Part shown: positions 1 through 12,000 of the stretch, piece after piece | Position numbering within the stretch: the first letter of the stretch is position 1 | Layout: each line of letters opens with the position of its first letter | NCBI GenBank assembly: GCA_951799445.1 | Contig: OX637287.1 | Coordinates: 8,680,001 to 8,744,000, forward strand | Direction: 5' to 3' | Length of the DNA stretch: 64,000 nucleotides | Origin: Pseudisothecium myosuroides | Taxonomy: Eukaryota; Streptophyta; Bryopsida; Hypnales; Lembophyllaceae | Made by a program: the position numbers and the translations under genes | The notes under the pieces: generated by a model | What the model was told of the DNA's origin: nothing | The model's database searches: none | What the model saw: the letters and a program-made list of their open reading frames with translations, nothing else

Positions 1-347
1 ATAAACTTGCTACGTTGCACGTTTAAAAAGGAGAAATAATTGGCGGACTCCAAACTCCCGAGTGACAACTCTGTCACCAAAATTACAGAAGCAGAATTCT
101 GCTTGAAAATTGGGCAATGGCAATAAAGAGACGCACATTGATATTCAGCAAGAGCTTCATCTTGAGCTGTAACAATGTGTCAAACATCAGTGACACACAA
201 AGGTTCAATTCCAAGGAGTCCACTGCTGCATTGAGCAGGTGAAAAAAAATTCCAATTGGTGATGATCACGTCACTTAAGAAAACCACCCGTGATGTCCAT
301 TGCTCATTGAACTTCTATTGTGCAGCTCTTCCTAAACCAGTTCCTCT
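1..347. other. 3' flank of rhomboid gene, no feature seen
   Basis: This is the downstream flank of the minus-strand rhomboid gene that ends at 348. It has mixed base composition. I see no coding frame, repeat or RNA gene in it. It probably holds the 3' untranslated region, but no polyadenylation signal could be fixed with confidence. Confidence 0.5.
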
Positions 348-1289
348 TCACCATCGACGGCGAAGGCTGATCCATGCCAAGGCCCCCACCAGCGCGCCTC
401 CCAAATGCCCCGCATGCGCGGTGCGCGAGCCTTCATTGCGGGCTTGCCAGACATCAGACCCAATCAGGTACACTCCGAAGAGAGCAGCCGGCACTGGAAT
501 GAAGAAGTTCACCATGATGATCCGCGTCGGGAAGAGGAGGATGTGAAGCAACACGATTGCATTCACGGCACCACTGGCGCCCAGTGCACTAGGCGTGTGG
601 CGCGCATTGAAGCGACGCTGGGGAATGTTTTCCAGCCACGGCACCACAAAGGCGCAGTACACAAGGTGGCCCACTGACCCCGCAATCCCGCCAGCCAGGT
701 ACAGATTCAGCAGCCAGCGGCCCCCAAAGAGCTGCGCAATCTCCGAGCCAAAGAAGTAGAGACCGAGCATGTTCATCGCCAGGTGCTCAAACCGGGCTTG
801 ACTGAACGCCGACGTCACGATTGTGTGCAGCCGGCCGCTCATGACCGAGTTCACAGAAACCATGAAATTGTTTGCCATGAACCGCGGATCGACCGTCTGC
901 CACAAGCCAAAGACCACCAGGTTCACCCCTATCAGTCCCCATACCACAGTTTGCGAGCTTCCTCTGCCATAGCCACCTCCGTACCCTCCAAACCCGCCCC
1001 CGGCATAGCTTCTTTGAAACCCCAGTCTTCGCCGAACTGAGTCGGACCACCTCGACAACGACGACTTCCGGAGAGAGGAAGCCAGGTCCTGTTGACCTGC
1101 TTGGACAAGCAAGGGACTCAATGCAGGCCATCTCCTCGGCGATGCAAAACCCCGCAGCAATGGTGAAGCCAAGTGTTCTCGACCAGCATGGGGACTCCAT
1201 AGCGACCTCCCCGGAGGTAGCAAGCTCCAGAGAGGGGCAGACAAAGCTACCTGTCGGCCAGACTGCCTCAAAAGTGCAAGAGAGAGCAT
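348..1289 (-). CDS. RBL12: Mitochondrial rhomboid-like protease (RBL12 type)
   Basis: A single-exon frame of 313 aa that reads as an intramembrane serine protease of the rhomboid family. Residues 1-95 are rich in Arg, Ser and Leu and poor in acidic residues, as in a mitochondrial presequence. A Gly/Tyr-rich linker follows at about 95-110. The membrane domain starts near 113. It carries the HxxxN pair of helix 2 (H169, N173, in HLAMNMLGLYFFG), the catalytic serine in GASG (S239) and the helix-6 histidine in HAGHLGG (H295), so the Ser-His dyad is intact. The closest family I recognise is plant RBL12, also by the NNFM, SGRLHT and FFIPVPA blocks. Substrates cannot be inferred from sequence. It lies head-to-head with the dehydrogenase gene that starts at 3157. 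The first ATG of the frame at 1289 is taken as start because it gives a plausible presequence. Lack of introns is unusual beside its neighbours. Activity and location are family inference. Confidence 0.93.
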   Translation of the reverse strand: MLSLALLRQSGRQVALSAPLWSLLPPGRSLWSPHAGREHLASPLLRGFASPRRWPALSPLLVQAGQQDLASSLRKSSLSRWSDSVRRRLGFQRSYAGGGFGGYGGGYGRGSSQTVVWGLIGVNLVVFGLWQTVDPRFMANNFMVSVNSVMSGRLHTIVTSAFSQARFEHLAMNMLGLYFFGSEIAQLFGGRWLLNLYLAGGIAGSVGHLVYCAFVVPWLENIPQRRFNARHTPSALGASGAVNAIVLLHILLFPTRIIMVNFFIPVPAALFGVYLIGSDVWQARNEGSRTAHAGHLGGALVGALAWISLRRRW

Positions 1290-3156
1290 GGTTCTTCACT
1301 TGTTCCTTGAATCAGCAACATGTTCTAACGGCTTGCCAACATGTCCACGCCTCTACTGTCCTGTGACACATCGTTCATATGCTACTCTCTAGTGCAACGC
1401 ATGTTTCGGCAATCGATCCCTGACAAAACAGAACGATTCAAGTTGAGTTAACCCTCTAGTAGAGCTCGTAATTTCTAGAACACATTATTAAATCTTACTT
1501 AAAACTGCCCAAATGATTCATTTCCACTCCTATAGAGCAGAAAGTGGTCGCTTTAGACTGTTTCGGCACTAGGGGTAAAACAGTGCAAGTTTAGTCCAAG
1601 CTGAGCAGAATATATAGTGAGCTCAAAATCGAGTCTATCATCAAAACAATAGACTTGAAATCATAATGAATTGAGCAAAAGTGATCAAACTCAAAACTTT
1701 CAACCCAAAACTTGTAAAGCATGAACTAATGCGAAAATTAACAACGCATAAATTGCAATGCACTGAGCAGTTTAAATGACTATATAGACTCAGTTGTTGC
1801 CACCTTTTCTTAAAAACATTTTAAAACTTGGGATTGCAGCCTAATTTTACACATTAATGTGCTACATGCCAATTTCAATTCAGTTTTCGAATTCACTGTA
1901 TCAAGCAGAAAGATTCAGGCAAAGAGCTCTCATAGCAAAGCACTCAGATCCTATTCACATGAGCATCCATGAAACGACCAACGGAAGTGCTGATATAATT
2001 CAGAGCTGCGTACGTCCACACATTGACAACAGAAACTCCACCATCCGGCAATCTCTAAGGAAAACACATCCATAAACTCCACCCAATCCACCATCACTCT
2101 AAATTATCGGTAAAATACACTAAATATAAAGAGCTCGCCCTAAAACAAAATTTGAAAATGATCTAAAAAATTGTACATTTTCTTCCATCTCAGCAATTTC
2201 AATATCTGGCACCCTGATTCCTGATGGAGTATACAAGAACAGGTCCGTCAAAAGACGCGAGTCCAATAACCCTAAAACCTCCACGACGTCACCATCTCCA
2301 CAAATACAGTCCAGGGAAAAGAAAAATCCCTATGAAACTCTAATCTACGTTCAAATTTATGAAGCATAAACGCGTAAAAAAACTCGTCTGAGCTCATTAG
2401 GTCATACCCGAGTGTGCCCTAAACAGAAGCTCCGAAAAAATAACAAAATTAAACTGCGAAAATTCAACTTGCATAGAGGAGAAAAGCTCAGGAACTAAAC
2501 CTGCTTTAAACCGCGAGCAGTAATTCAGAAGCTGCGAAGCAATCGAAACTGCCCACGACAACACCGACGCTCCAACGCGCAACCAAACGCCAGGGCCGAT
2601 TGACGAAACGAAAAACAGAAAGCACCGCTCGGCGTTCCACAATCGTCCTCGATTCTCAATTTGATCAAGCAATCACTGACGGCGGTGCAATTTGTTACGG
2701 AGCTACCAACAAAAAAATTACAGGTCGATATGGAAACTGAATTCAACACAAAATCGGAGATTTCCAAGACGTTGACGATGGCGGAATTTTAGAGGGGCAA
2801 TCGCGACCCGACCTGCACTTCTCATCGAAAGTTCATCCAACCAGACGAGCTCTGTTCATCAAAACCAAGTTTGCGAACTCCTTGTCGCTGTCGTCGTGGC
2901 GCTGACGAGGACTGCTCACAAGTTCACGAACCCACGGCATCTCTCCGGAATGCGGCCTGTCTACCAATTTCAAGAGACGTGACGATCGGCGTGATGATTG
3001 CTGCGAATTTTACAATTTCATGTGATTTGAAAAGTAGCAAATTCATTCCATTGCAGGACTCTAGAGGCTATGTGTTAATTCTACCTGGTGGACTGCTCTA
3101 GAGAGAATTTTCTTGCGAAGATTGGGACACTTGGACGGTTCCTGAATTTGCACGCG
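1290..3156. promoter_or_regulatory. Shared intergenic region between two head-to-head genes
   Basis: About 1.87 kb separates the start codons of the divergent rhomboid (minus) and HBDH (plus) genes, so both promoters and 5' untranslated regions must lie here. The centre (about 1440-2400) is AT-rich and the edges are more GC-rich. Short open frames in this stretch show no family similarity or splice-site support. No specific promoter element could be assigned. Confidence 0.5.
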
Positions 3157-5212
3157 ATGGCGAGTATTCGCGTGGTGGGTGTGGTGGGCGCGGGGCAGAT
3201 GGGGTCTGGCATTGCGCAAGTGGCCGCCGCGGCGAAGATGCAGGTGATCATGGCGGACGTGGACGACGCGGCGCTCGGTCGCGGCTTGCGTTCCGTCTCG
3301 TCCTCTCTGTCGCGCTTCGTGAAGAAGCAATTACTCTCCCAGGTCACTCCTCATCCTTCTTTCCGATCTGATCGTGTCCCTTTGCACACTTCTTTGTTGA
3401 AATAGTGCTTGCCATGGCGTTACATGCGCCTTCAAAACCCAAGGTGTGCATTACAGAACGAAAATTGGGCATAGTATGATTGCCCTCACATTGAGAGTAC
3501 TATTCTTTTGCAATTGGTTGTTGGTGTTGTTATTTAGAAATCGCAGAGAGTAATTGGCTTCAGGAGGGTTTTCTGAAAGTTCATTGTAATCTGAACCTGG
3601 TTTCTGGAAGTTTTGAGCGATGCTGCTGCTGCAAGACGTAAATCGCAGAACCAAAAATGAGCACATTACGATTGCCCTTGCATTGAGAGTACTATTTTTT
3701 TTGGAATTGAATGTTGGTGTTTGGGATTCGAAATCCAAAAGGAGTAATTCACATCAGGAGGGTTTTTTGAATGTTAATTGCAATCTGAGCTTGATTTCTG
3801 GAAGTTTGGTTTGCTGCTGCTGCTTCTTTTGGTTGCCTGGTTTATTGATCTTTGTATGGGCTGTGGGGAAATGAATGCATTTTTGCAGGAGGAGGCAGAT
3901 GCAACAATGTCAAGACTACGCACCACGACGTCGTTGCAGGAGATGCAGGACGCCGATGTGGTGATTGAGGCCGTGGCCGAGAACGAGGGACTGAAGACTC
4001 GCATCTTCCGGGAGCTCGACATGTTGCTCAAGCCGTCCGCCATCTTGGCTTCCAACACGAGCTCCATCTCTATCACCCGTCTCGCGGCCTCCACGCAGCG
4101 TCCCAAGCAGGTAAGAAAACGGCGACCCTAAATCCAAATCTCTGATACTACTTCTGTCAAATGTGTTTAGCTAAAGTTTGTATGTTGGTTTGCTACATTG
4201 CCATTACTTTAACATTGAAAGGAGCCAACAAATGTTGCATATTGCATGGGAGTAAGGATTTTTAGTTAAGAAAGTCAACCAATCTTAGGCCAATTAGGTC
4301 AGAATGTGGCGATGATTCTCATATCTAAAAGTAGAGGGTACGGTCTTTCAAGTGCTAAAAAATTTTGTGGCTAAAGAATGCATTCATACCATCTTACGTT
4401 GGCATGCACCTTCATGAATTTCTTGCTAAAATGTTGCATGAAAGCATCCTAGCTATATGGGTAAAGAAAAGAGAATATTGGTGGTTGCAGGTGATAGGTA
4501 TGCATTTTATGAATCCACCCCCATTGATGAAGCTTGTGGAGATTGTGCGTGGGATGGCAACAGAAGATGAGGTGTTCAATACGATCAAAGCTTTGGCTGA
4601 GAGGTACTATTCTAGTGAGAATAACTCCTTTCTATCTTTCAATTTGTATAGAAACCTTGAATGTTCTCTTTTTGGAGTGGCAAGAGAAGGGATTGTGACT
4701 ACAATTCACTTTGATTTTGTGAATACCGTCTTCTCTAATATCTAAAATCTCATTTTCTATTCTATCTTAGCAACCTAGAAAATGGACATGTTCTATCTAA
4801 AAGTGTGTGAATGTATCCTAGTGGAGTTTTGTAGTGGGAATAGCATTCTTAGTGTGGACTACATGGTGGCAGGTGTGGGAAGATAGTAAGCAGTGCAAAG
4901 GACTATCCAGGCTTCATTGTCAACCGAATGTTGATGCCACAAATCAATGAAGCATTCTATTGCATGCAAGAGGGGGTGGGCACCCCCATAGACATCGATA
5001 CGGCTATGAAGTTGGGTACCAATCAACCCATGGGGCCCTTGGCACTAGCCGACCTCATTGGACTTGATACTTGTCTTTCCATCATGCAAACACTCCACAC
5101 CGGTCTCTTTGACTCCAAATACCGCCCCTGCCCCCTCCTTGTTTTGTATGTTGATGCTGGTTGGCTTGGCCGCAAGAGTGGCCGTGGAGTTTATTCATAC
5201 TCCAATTTGTGA
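3157..5212 (+). CDS. HBCDH: 3-hydroxybutyryl-CoA dehydrogenase-like protein
   Basis: Four exons (3157-3342, 3889-4110, 4491-4603, 4873-5212) join in frame to 286 aa; all introns are GT-AG. The family oxidises L-3-hydroxyacyl-CoA with NAD(P). Residues 5-20 hold the Rossmann GxGxxG (G11, G13, G16). The catalytic His lies in GMHFMNP (H141) with Glu in KLVEIVRG (E153), and the Ser/Asn block SNTSSIS is present. The C-terminal domain carries [22 protein letters not shown] and [12 protein letters not shown], all family hallmarks. Length fits the stand-alone plant enzyme, not the multifunctional beta-oxidation protein. The last three residues are Ser-Asn-Leu, which resembles a weak peroxisomal PTS1 signal; this is an inference. 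The start at 3157 gives the usual short N-terminus before the Rossmann strand. Intron 1 contains a tandem duplication of about 190 bp. Confidence 0.95.
3448..3828. repeat. Tandem duplication (~190 bp) inside HBDH intron 1
   Basis: Two diverged direct copies, about 3448-3634 and 3640-3828, share blocks such as CATTGAGAGTACTATT, AGGAGGGTTTT and TTTCTGGAAGTTT, followed by a GCTGCTGCTGC run. Matching blocks are offset by about 192-194 bases. The whole duplication lies within intron 1 (3343-3888) and leaves the splice sites intact. Confidence 0.85.
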
Positions 5213-6325
5213 TTCCTCTTCCATCCTCCATTTTGATTTTATCATTGTAACATTCTTTATCTCCACTTTCAATGGGAGACAACTAGAATCCTCATGGAAG
5301 TGATGTCTTTGAAATGCAAGGGTACTAGAGGGAATTAGAACAGGATTAGAATTAGAATTAGAATTGACACAACTTTTGAATGTATGAAAATGGATTTTAT
5401 AATTAGTTCATCTTTGAATGGGATTACACTTGGATTCTGATGGTGATTTGCTTGTGATTCAAGGATTCTTGACAATGGGCAAGAAAATGATATGCTCATT
5501 ATTGTGGGGACAAATTATTCCAAGTCTTTGCAAAATAACAATGAGCATTTCCCAACTTGTAGATAGTGTATATACCAAGAGTAGCATGTGCTCAAGATTA
5601 TGCACAAATTTATTGTGGATTCCTTTTCCAAAGATGTTGAGGCAACTCCTCAAGAATGTTATGAGGCCTGTATCAGAAAAGTATCTAAATCTCAAATGAG
5701 AAATTGTAAATCCACTACTAATTTGATCCTTATTCAAGAGTTTCACCGAGATGGAATGACAATAGTCATTAGATCTCCAAGCCTCTTCTACATATTCACT
5801 ATTGCACAAACCTTACTCACAGTTTGGAACAATATTGCATGATGACAATGTATTACGAGGAAAAATAACACCTTGCTGACACAGATTGAATCTTGACACA
5901 TGGATGGTCATTTACTTGGGCACATCATGGAACTCAGAGACCGAATGCGCAAAATTTTCTATTTCAAGTCCTTCATTATCGATGTTTATTGACACATGAG
6001 CAACTACAGACCAGTTCGATAATATACATTCTAGCAAGGAAGCTGCTCCAGTGCACTCCATTACGAGTAAACTCCAAGCTTGCATTACAATCCCTCAATA
6101 AACACCCTGCAATTAGCTCACAACAACGCTAGCTCTTCTAATTGTTGCCTCTAGAATTCTCGTGGAGATTCAGACTCATGAAAATACAAGGAATTTGGAG
6201 ATCACCAATTTTGCAAACCGTTGTTGTACACCAGTCAACGGGCATTGGGGTGATTCTCCAAAATCTCCCAAGTCACTACTGAATTTGATCGTCAGTTTCG
6301 AAGTTCAGATCGATAGAGTTCTCTC
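5213..6325. other. Convergent intergenic region, no gene recognised
   Basis: This stretch lies between the 3' ends of HBDH (plus) and the (6-4) photolyase (minus) and should contain both 3' untranslated regions. Open frames at about 5418-5840 in several phases have no recognisable domain and no splice support. Nothing else stands out. Confidence 0.5.
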
Positions 6326-9300
6326 TTACTTCTTATTGGCCTCCGCTTTGTAATCAGTCAACCTAAGCTGCCGTTTCCTAGAAGGCTCATCTTTCGGAGG
6401 AGTAACACATTTCTTCGTTGTTTTTCTGGGAGCCTGCTCAGAAGACCCTCCAGACTCGGGCCTCACAACTGGAAACTGCACTTCAAGTTTGTCATGCAAC
6501 TCATCCACTTGCTCTTGCTTCGGATGGCCCCCTGTTTCTTTGTTGAGTGCATACGCTTGACCCATTCTTTCTCGGCATTCCTTGTTGGCAATAGCGTGGT
6601 CGACAACTGTTGAATCAGTCCCAACCCTTTCTGTAAGAGAAAGCTCTCCCAAAGAACACGACAGAAGTTCACTCTTCGAAAGATTCACTCTAAGGTCGAT
6701 TGCAACTACCGGTACAACTCAACCCTCTCTAATGACACAACCTCGGGTAGACAATGGCCTTCTGAATTCACTCACATGCGTTCACAAGTTGACATGTGGA
6801 AGTTGTAACATAAGATTTGTACACGGTAACAAATTCCCCAGATGTAGAGGGGATGTGCATTAAAGAGTGTGTCATTGGAAAGGGTTGAGTGTAATTCAAA
6901 TGGAATCAGAAAGACGTACTTGGATGAGGATAGTCAACGCCGATTATGCAATTGGCTTTCTTTTGCACTGCCAGCGGTGCCGTCCATGGCTCATAAATAT
7001 ATTGTTTTGGCATGTCTGTAAAATACAAGCCAAGTGTTATGAAAGATGAAAGAAATAACGCCTAGAAATTCATGGCACTCTCTTCAAATTCAGCGAGATT
7101 CCTGTGCGCCCACCTACCTTTCAGAATTGGAAGAAAATGTTTCACATAAAGACCTTCAGAGTCGTACTTCTTGCCAAATGTAACTGGGGAGTAGATGCGG
7201 TGATACTGCATCCAGACAAAAAGAAAAAGCAGTTGTTTATGTTACAGGCAACTTATGAGCAGAAGAATGTACAAGGATTTCACAGAGAACCGCAATCTAT
7301 TAATGGCGGAGACCAATAATTGGGATGAATATTCTATGAAACATACGACATTTTCAGCGAGCTTGGTGTTGTGAAGAAACCAGAATGAGTAAATTTACCT
7401 GATGGAAAAAAGCGGATGCAGATAGCCATAACCAGTTCCCGTTGTTGATGGCCCAGTCAGCATCGATGAGAAGTCTGTCGAATACGTCACGGCCTCTCTC
7501 CCAATACACAAACTGGACGATAGAACACAGGTAAAATATTACTGGACGAAATGACAGAAAATCAACTTAGATTGGCAAAAAAGTAATGTAGAATAAACTA
7601 TGTCTACCAGAAGTCTCGTATTTAGCAAAGCCATCGTAATTGTGCAGCTAAATGAAAGTAAAAATGTGGCAAACTGTGCCGGACTCGCACCAATGCAAGT
7701 GTTGGGGTTTCTTCTAGGAAAGGTGAGAAGATTTGAGAACTATGCTAAGGGTGGTCAAAAAAGAAACAGAAAAATCACGACTCGGGTTCAAGACATTGAC
7801 GAACCAAATCCCCTCGCGTAAGGTAGCAAGCCACAGCGTGTCGCGCAAGATGATGCATCCAACCCCACTTCCTCAACTGCATGAACAAACTCACAACCAC
7901 GCAAACGTTTAGTGCTACACAACACAAACAACATAATGCGCTGATATAAATCATTATCTGACAAATAGACGATCAGTAATCAGCACCTAAATGGTACCAC
8001 AAAGGAACCATAATAGCGAAGAAAAGTAAGACCTGAACCATGGCTGCATCAATCCAAGGATGTCCTGTTCTACCATCTTGCCAAGCTGATAGAAGTCGAT
8101 CGTCATCTTTCCAAGGAATCTGGCTCATTTCAAACAAGTAGGAATGGAACATTGAGTCAAAAATCTAAAAAAACGACGGCAAGCAAGTGAACACCCTGCT
8201 CCCCCCAAAGCCTACGTTCCGTGCCCAAAGCCATCATCCCCAGGAAAACAATACACTATATTCGAACCTGTTTGCATATAGGATTTCCATACATTCGATC
8301 AAAATTTGGGGTGCCATAGCCAGCCGTGTAAAAAAATTCACGCCATAGCAACTGCCAGTCCGCAGAACAGAGGTCAGTATCCCTTCAACAAAATACTGGT
8401 CATGCTTCTACAGAATGTAACAACAAGAAGTTGAAGTCTTATCAAGGACACTTCCATTTACAGAATCGAAAGCCAAGAATGTGACCAATACCTGTCCTTC
8501 AAGAGAGACAGGAGGTTTTGAGAATTTCTTGTTTTTCGAGTAAACAGCTCGCAGTCTTTGATGGAATAACCGGCATGATAGACAACCAAACTGCAGGAAA
8601 CACTTACTTTTAGTACATTCAAACACTATCCTTGTAGAGTAAGGCCAATATGTAGTGGGGTCATTATATATCAAAGATAACACTTCATAAGATCCCAAAC
8701 TTCATTATCCATACAAACCATCTAGGTTACATGCCTTCAAGTACGGGGAAAGAACAGTGGTGGCCGGTTTGATGAAGGCTGTGGGGTCGCCCTTTGGCTT
8801 CTCAAAATCGCATACCCATTTCTGCATACAAGTTATATAAGGCCAGATGCAAGACATTTGCTCCCAAAAAGTAGCCCCAAAATACAACAAATATTCGAAC
8901 ATTAATTTCAATAATAAAAATGCAGAGACGTGATTAATGACATGAGGACGGATATTGGTTACCTGGTCAGCTAGAGAATCGTCCAACCTTCGAAGAGCTT
9001 CAGTCTCACCCCCTGGATGTGGCGAAAACTCCTGTTACATCACCATATTCACGCGTGAGCAAAGTCCAGAAACGATCCCACCAAGTCAACCCAAACTGAC
9101 AAACTCGAAAGTCATTGAAGTGTAGTGGCTTGAATGAGAAACTTGGAGTTTATTTCAATCGCTTGAAGCAGCATTGCAAGGTCAAAAGGTGATAGAAACC
9201 TCATCCAAATTTAAGTAGCCTAGGTCCTCGAGAGTTGGAACCGCGACAAGTTCCACACTATTGAGATCTTCAGACGGGCCTGGGATCTTTGATGGAGCAG

Positions 9301-11254
9301 TCACAGGTGCTGGCGGCGTCCCGATTAATTTGCAAAAGGCTTGATATGTCAAAGGCGTTGTTCCTTTGTTCTGTTGTCAAAACAAGACATTTATCTTTAC
9401 AACTCTCGATGCTTACAAAGTAACGCTTTCTCACATGGAAATGCAGCAAACGAATTATGTGAGACCTCCAAAGTCCGTAACTCACTTCAAATCAAACATC
9501 TCATGTGATCACAACGGTTAAGAATTACACAAATCATGGTACCTTGTGTATGGTATCAACAGGATTAAATAAAGTGTGACTAACAGGGCTGAAAACCTCA
9601 ACACCGCTTTTTGTTGCCAGCTTCTGCAAAAAACTCGGAATCAGACAAGTACTTAAAAACACGAAACTCATTCTACAACATAGCAAAATATTGGAAGACT
9701 TTCAGGAATCGAAATGCCTTCCAGAACATCCATAGGGCCGTATTGGAAGAGAAGAGAACCACATGGGATGATGAGTTATTACCTTAATATCAGTGTCACG
9801 ATCCTGGGCGTATGGCTCAGTGTCAAATTCGAAGCATAGTTCGTTGATCTGCCACTGAAAATCCAGGAAACCCCCGTCGACATCACAAAAACAGCTCCCA
9901 AGAAATTTTACAAATCAAAAACATCCACTCCTATGAGGGCCACTTTAAGTGCACAGGTTCAAGCAACAAGCTTGAGACAAAAATAACCCTTACAATTTGA
10001 TGGGAGCGAAGTTCAAATTTTACTTGGGTTACCACGTTTGTTCATTGTCAACCTTACATTGGTTCAAGTCATAAGAATGGTCAAGAAAAGGTGGCGCTTA
10101 CGTGATTCCTATGTGGCATGCTAGTTGAGATAACAAGTTTTCAAGCTACCTCTTTGAGAAGGATCGGACGCTTGTTAACTCACGTGCATCATAAATGAAA
10201 TGAGCATTTTTAAGCTTGTACTCTCACAACTAATTGCTCATGGTTTGGTTCAAATTTAATGCTTGTTTTCTCAAGCTTGTTGCTTTATACTGTGCAATCT
10301 ACAGCGACCCTAAGAAGATAGTCTGCCTTATAAGATCAAGGATAAAGAGAGTAGTTTCTGGACAGATTCGGCATGTACCTTGGTCAAGAGTTCTGGAATC
10401 ACAGTGGTAGGATTTCCGTGTAAGAGAAGCAAGCGAGATCCATGCTGACGAAGATTGGCATCCAGATTCTCTAATGACTGCAGCAAGAAACGAATGCGGT
10501 TCACGCCGACCAGCTTCGATCCAGGCGAGGGTGCCGTTGGGTCCGGCGCTAAAAACCATGGATCCAACACAAAAACGGGGTACACATGGCTTGCTCCTTC
10601 ACAGACATGCCAGCCCTCACTTAGTTTAACCTCTACAGGTTTCATGATTTCAAAATGACCAATTAGTTGCAAAGAGTGGGGCCAAATAATATGCCTCCAG
10701 AATCAGTCAAGAACATAGTATGTGTTGGTCAAAGGATAAACAAATTCTTTTCTAAAGAAAGTCTCTAAATGACCTTATCAGAATGTCAAAAAACATGAGG
10801 TCCAATTTGGTACTTCAAGGTTAACCAATTAGCAACAAAATCACAGTCATGAAAGGTCATAAACACTAAACCCCCAAGTTTGCCTAATCGTAATGCAAAG
10901 AGTATAATGCAGATGGGGCCAAATTGTATACCACCAGAATCAGTGAAGAACATAGCATGAATCAGTGAAGAACATAACAAACAAAATCTGTTCTATAAAA
11001 AGTCTCCACATGAGGCCCTATTTGGTACTACCGAATTAACCAATCAGCAACAAAGTCACAGTCATGGCATGCAATAAACCCTAAACCCTCAAACTGCAAA
11101 TGAGCGATGCAAGCCCTTGCCAATCACAGACAGCATCATGACATTCTCACAGAAAGAATCGCAGCACTCCGATACCTTGACAAGCCCGCAGAAGGGCCGG
11201 ATTGTCATGCAGTCGCAACCCTTTCCGAAACCACATCAAACTCTTCTTCTCCAT
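6326..11254 (-). CDS. UVR3: (6-4) photolyase, UVR3 type
   Basis: Fifteen exons, in transcription order: 11254-11176, 10596-10379, 9854-9783, 9623-9543, 9370-9200, 9031-8963, 8821-8735, 8590-8492, 8351-8268, 8119-8033, 7876-7805, 7512-7399, 7205-7118, 7015-6920, 6606-6326. They join in frame to 565 aa. The family uses FAD and blue/UV-A light to reverse pyrimidine (6-4) photoproducts in DNA. The N-terminal antenna domain has [12 protein letters not shown], and [12 protein letters not shown] is typical of the (6-4) class. The FAD domain has [45 protein letters not shown] and [15 protein letters not shown]. The active-site histidine pair is present in WMHHLARH (H358, H362), as is [11 protein letters not shown]. 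Length matches Arabidopsis UVR3 and there is no long cryptochrome tail. The C-terminus (about 530-565) is Lys/Arg-rich and may be a nuclear signal. Thirteen introns are GT-AG and intron 7 is GC-AG. An in-frame ATG at 11392 could add 46 residues. Confidence 0.97.
10671..11095. repeat. Tandem pair of a dispersed repeat in photolyase intron 1
   Basis: Copy 1 (about 10671-10880) and copy 2 (about 10905-11095) share a run of ordered blocks: GGGGCCAAAT, CCAGAATCAGT, AAGAACATA, AAGTCTC, TTTGGTACT, TTAACCAAT and CACAGTCATG. A third, more diverged copy lies at about 38460-38620 inside an intron of the J-domain gene. All three lie in introns. No coding capacity is seen. Confidence 0.85.
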
Positions 11255-12000
11255 CGTTTCAGCAGCTTTCTCGTTCTGGCAATGCAGCCTGCGATACTGC
11301 CGAACCAATGTGGGGAGCGACTTGTTGTTTGTCGAAGGAATCAATTGCCCCAAAAAACAGCTTTGAGCAAAGAGCCTACTCTCCACTACCATGAGGAGAG
11401 CGATGGCAATCAATCTACCCACTAATGCCACAAACAAACAGCTTCAAAACAAACAATCGTAAGACTCTTTCACCAGCTATAATTCGACTTTGTTATTCAA
11501 TAATTAATGCGAACAAAAACTCTGCGCCGCAAGTCCCACATCCGTCATCCCGCAACTGGAACGTGTGTGGCAGAAATGCAAAGGGAATTGCGTGCACCAC
11601 AACGGGTATGAGAGTGCGAGTGAGAGCAAAACGTCAAAGTGCAATCACCAGATACTGGAATGAAAAGTTCCAGGCATGAGAAAACAAGCCAAATTCAAGT
11701 TCCAGTGAACTTCGAAACCAGATGTGCAATGCCATTACTGGCGACCTGCATGAAGGTGGAATTGGGGATCCCAAATTGTTGAAGGAGCAATTTCGGTGCG
11801 TTTCTACTGTTGTGGGAGTGAAGGTGGCAGGCCATGGCGACAGCCAGCATGCGGCGTCGATGTGGCCTGTCGTCGGTCACAAGCTCGCTTGTCGCCCGCC
11901 ATCAGAAATGTAAGGAGCCGAGTTAACCGCCAACGGCATCCGCAATGGGACCGGCATACACGCTCGCCAAATGTAACTCTAAACTTTCAGTCACTACTAT
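11255..12000. promoter_or_regulatory. Upstream region of the photolyase gene
   Basis: This is moderately GC-rich DNA just upstream of the photolyase start. An in-frame ATG at 11392 keeps the frame open into exon 1, so part of it could be coding. The rest (about 11400-12000) probably holds the promoter and 5' untranslated region. No defined element was recognised. Confidence 0.4.

Noticed and set aside
787..1299. 170-codon minus-strand frame overlapping the rhomboid gene
   Set aside because: Out-of-frame shadow of the rhomboid coding sequence, whose catalytic motifs lie in the other frame.
6326..11254. Cryptochrome or CRY-DASH for the photolyase gene
   Set aside because: Internal motifs ([37 protein letters not shown]) and the lack of a long C-terminal tail fit (6-4) photolyase best.
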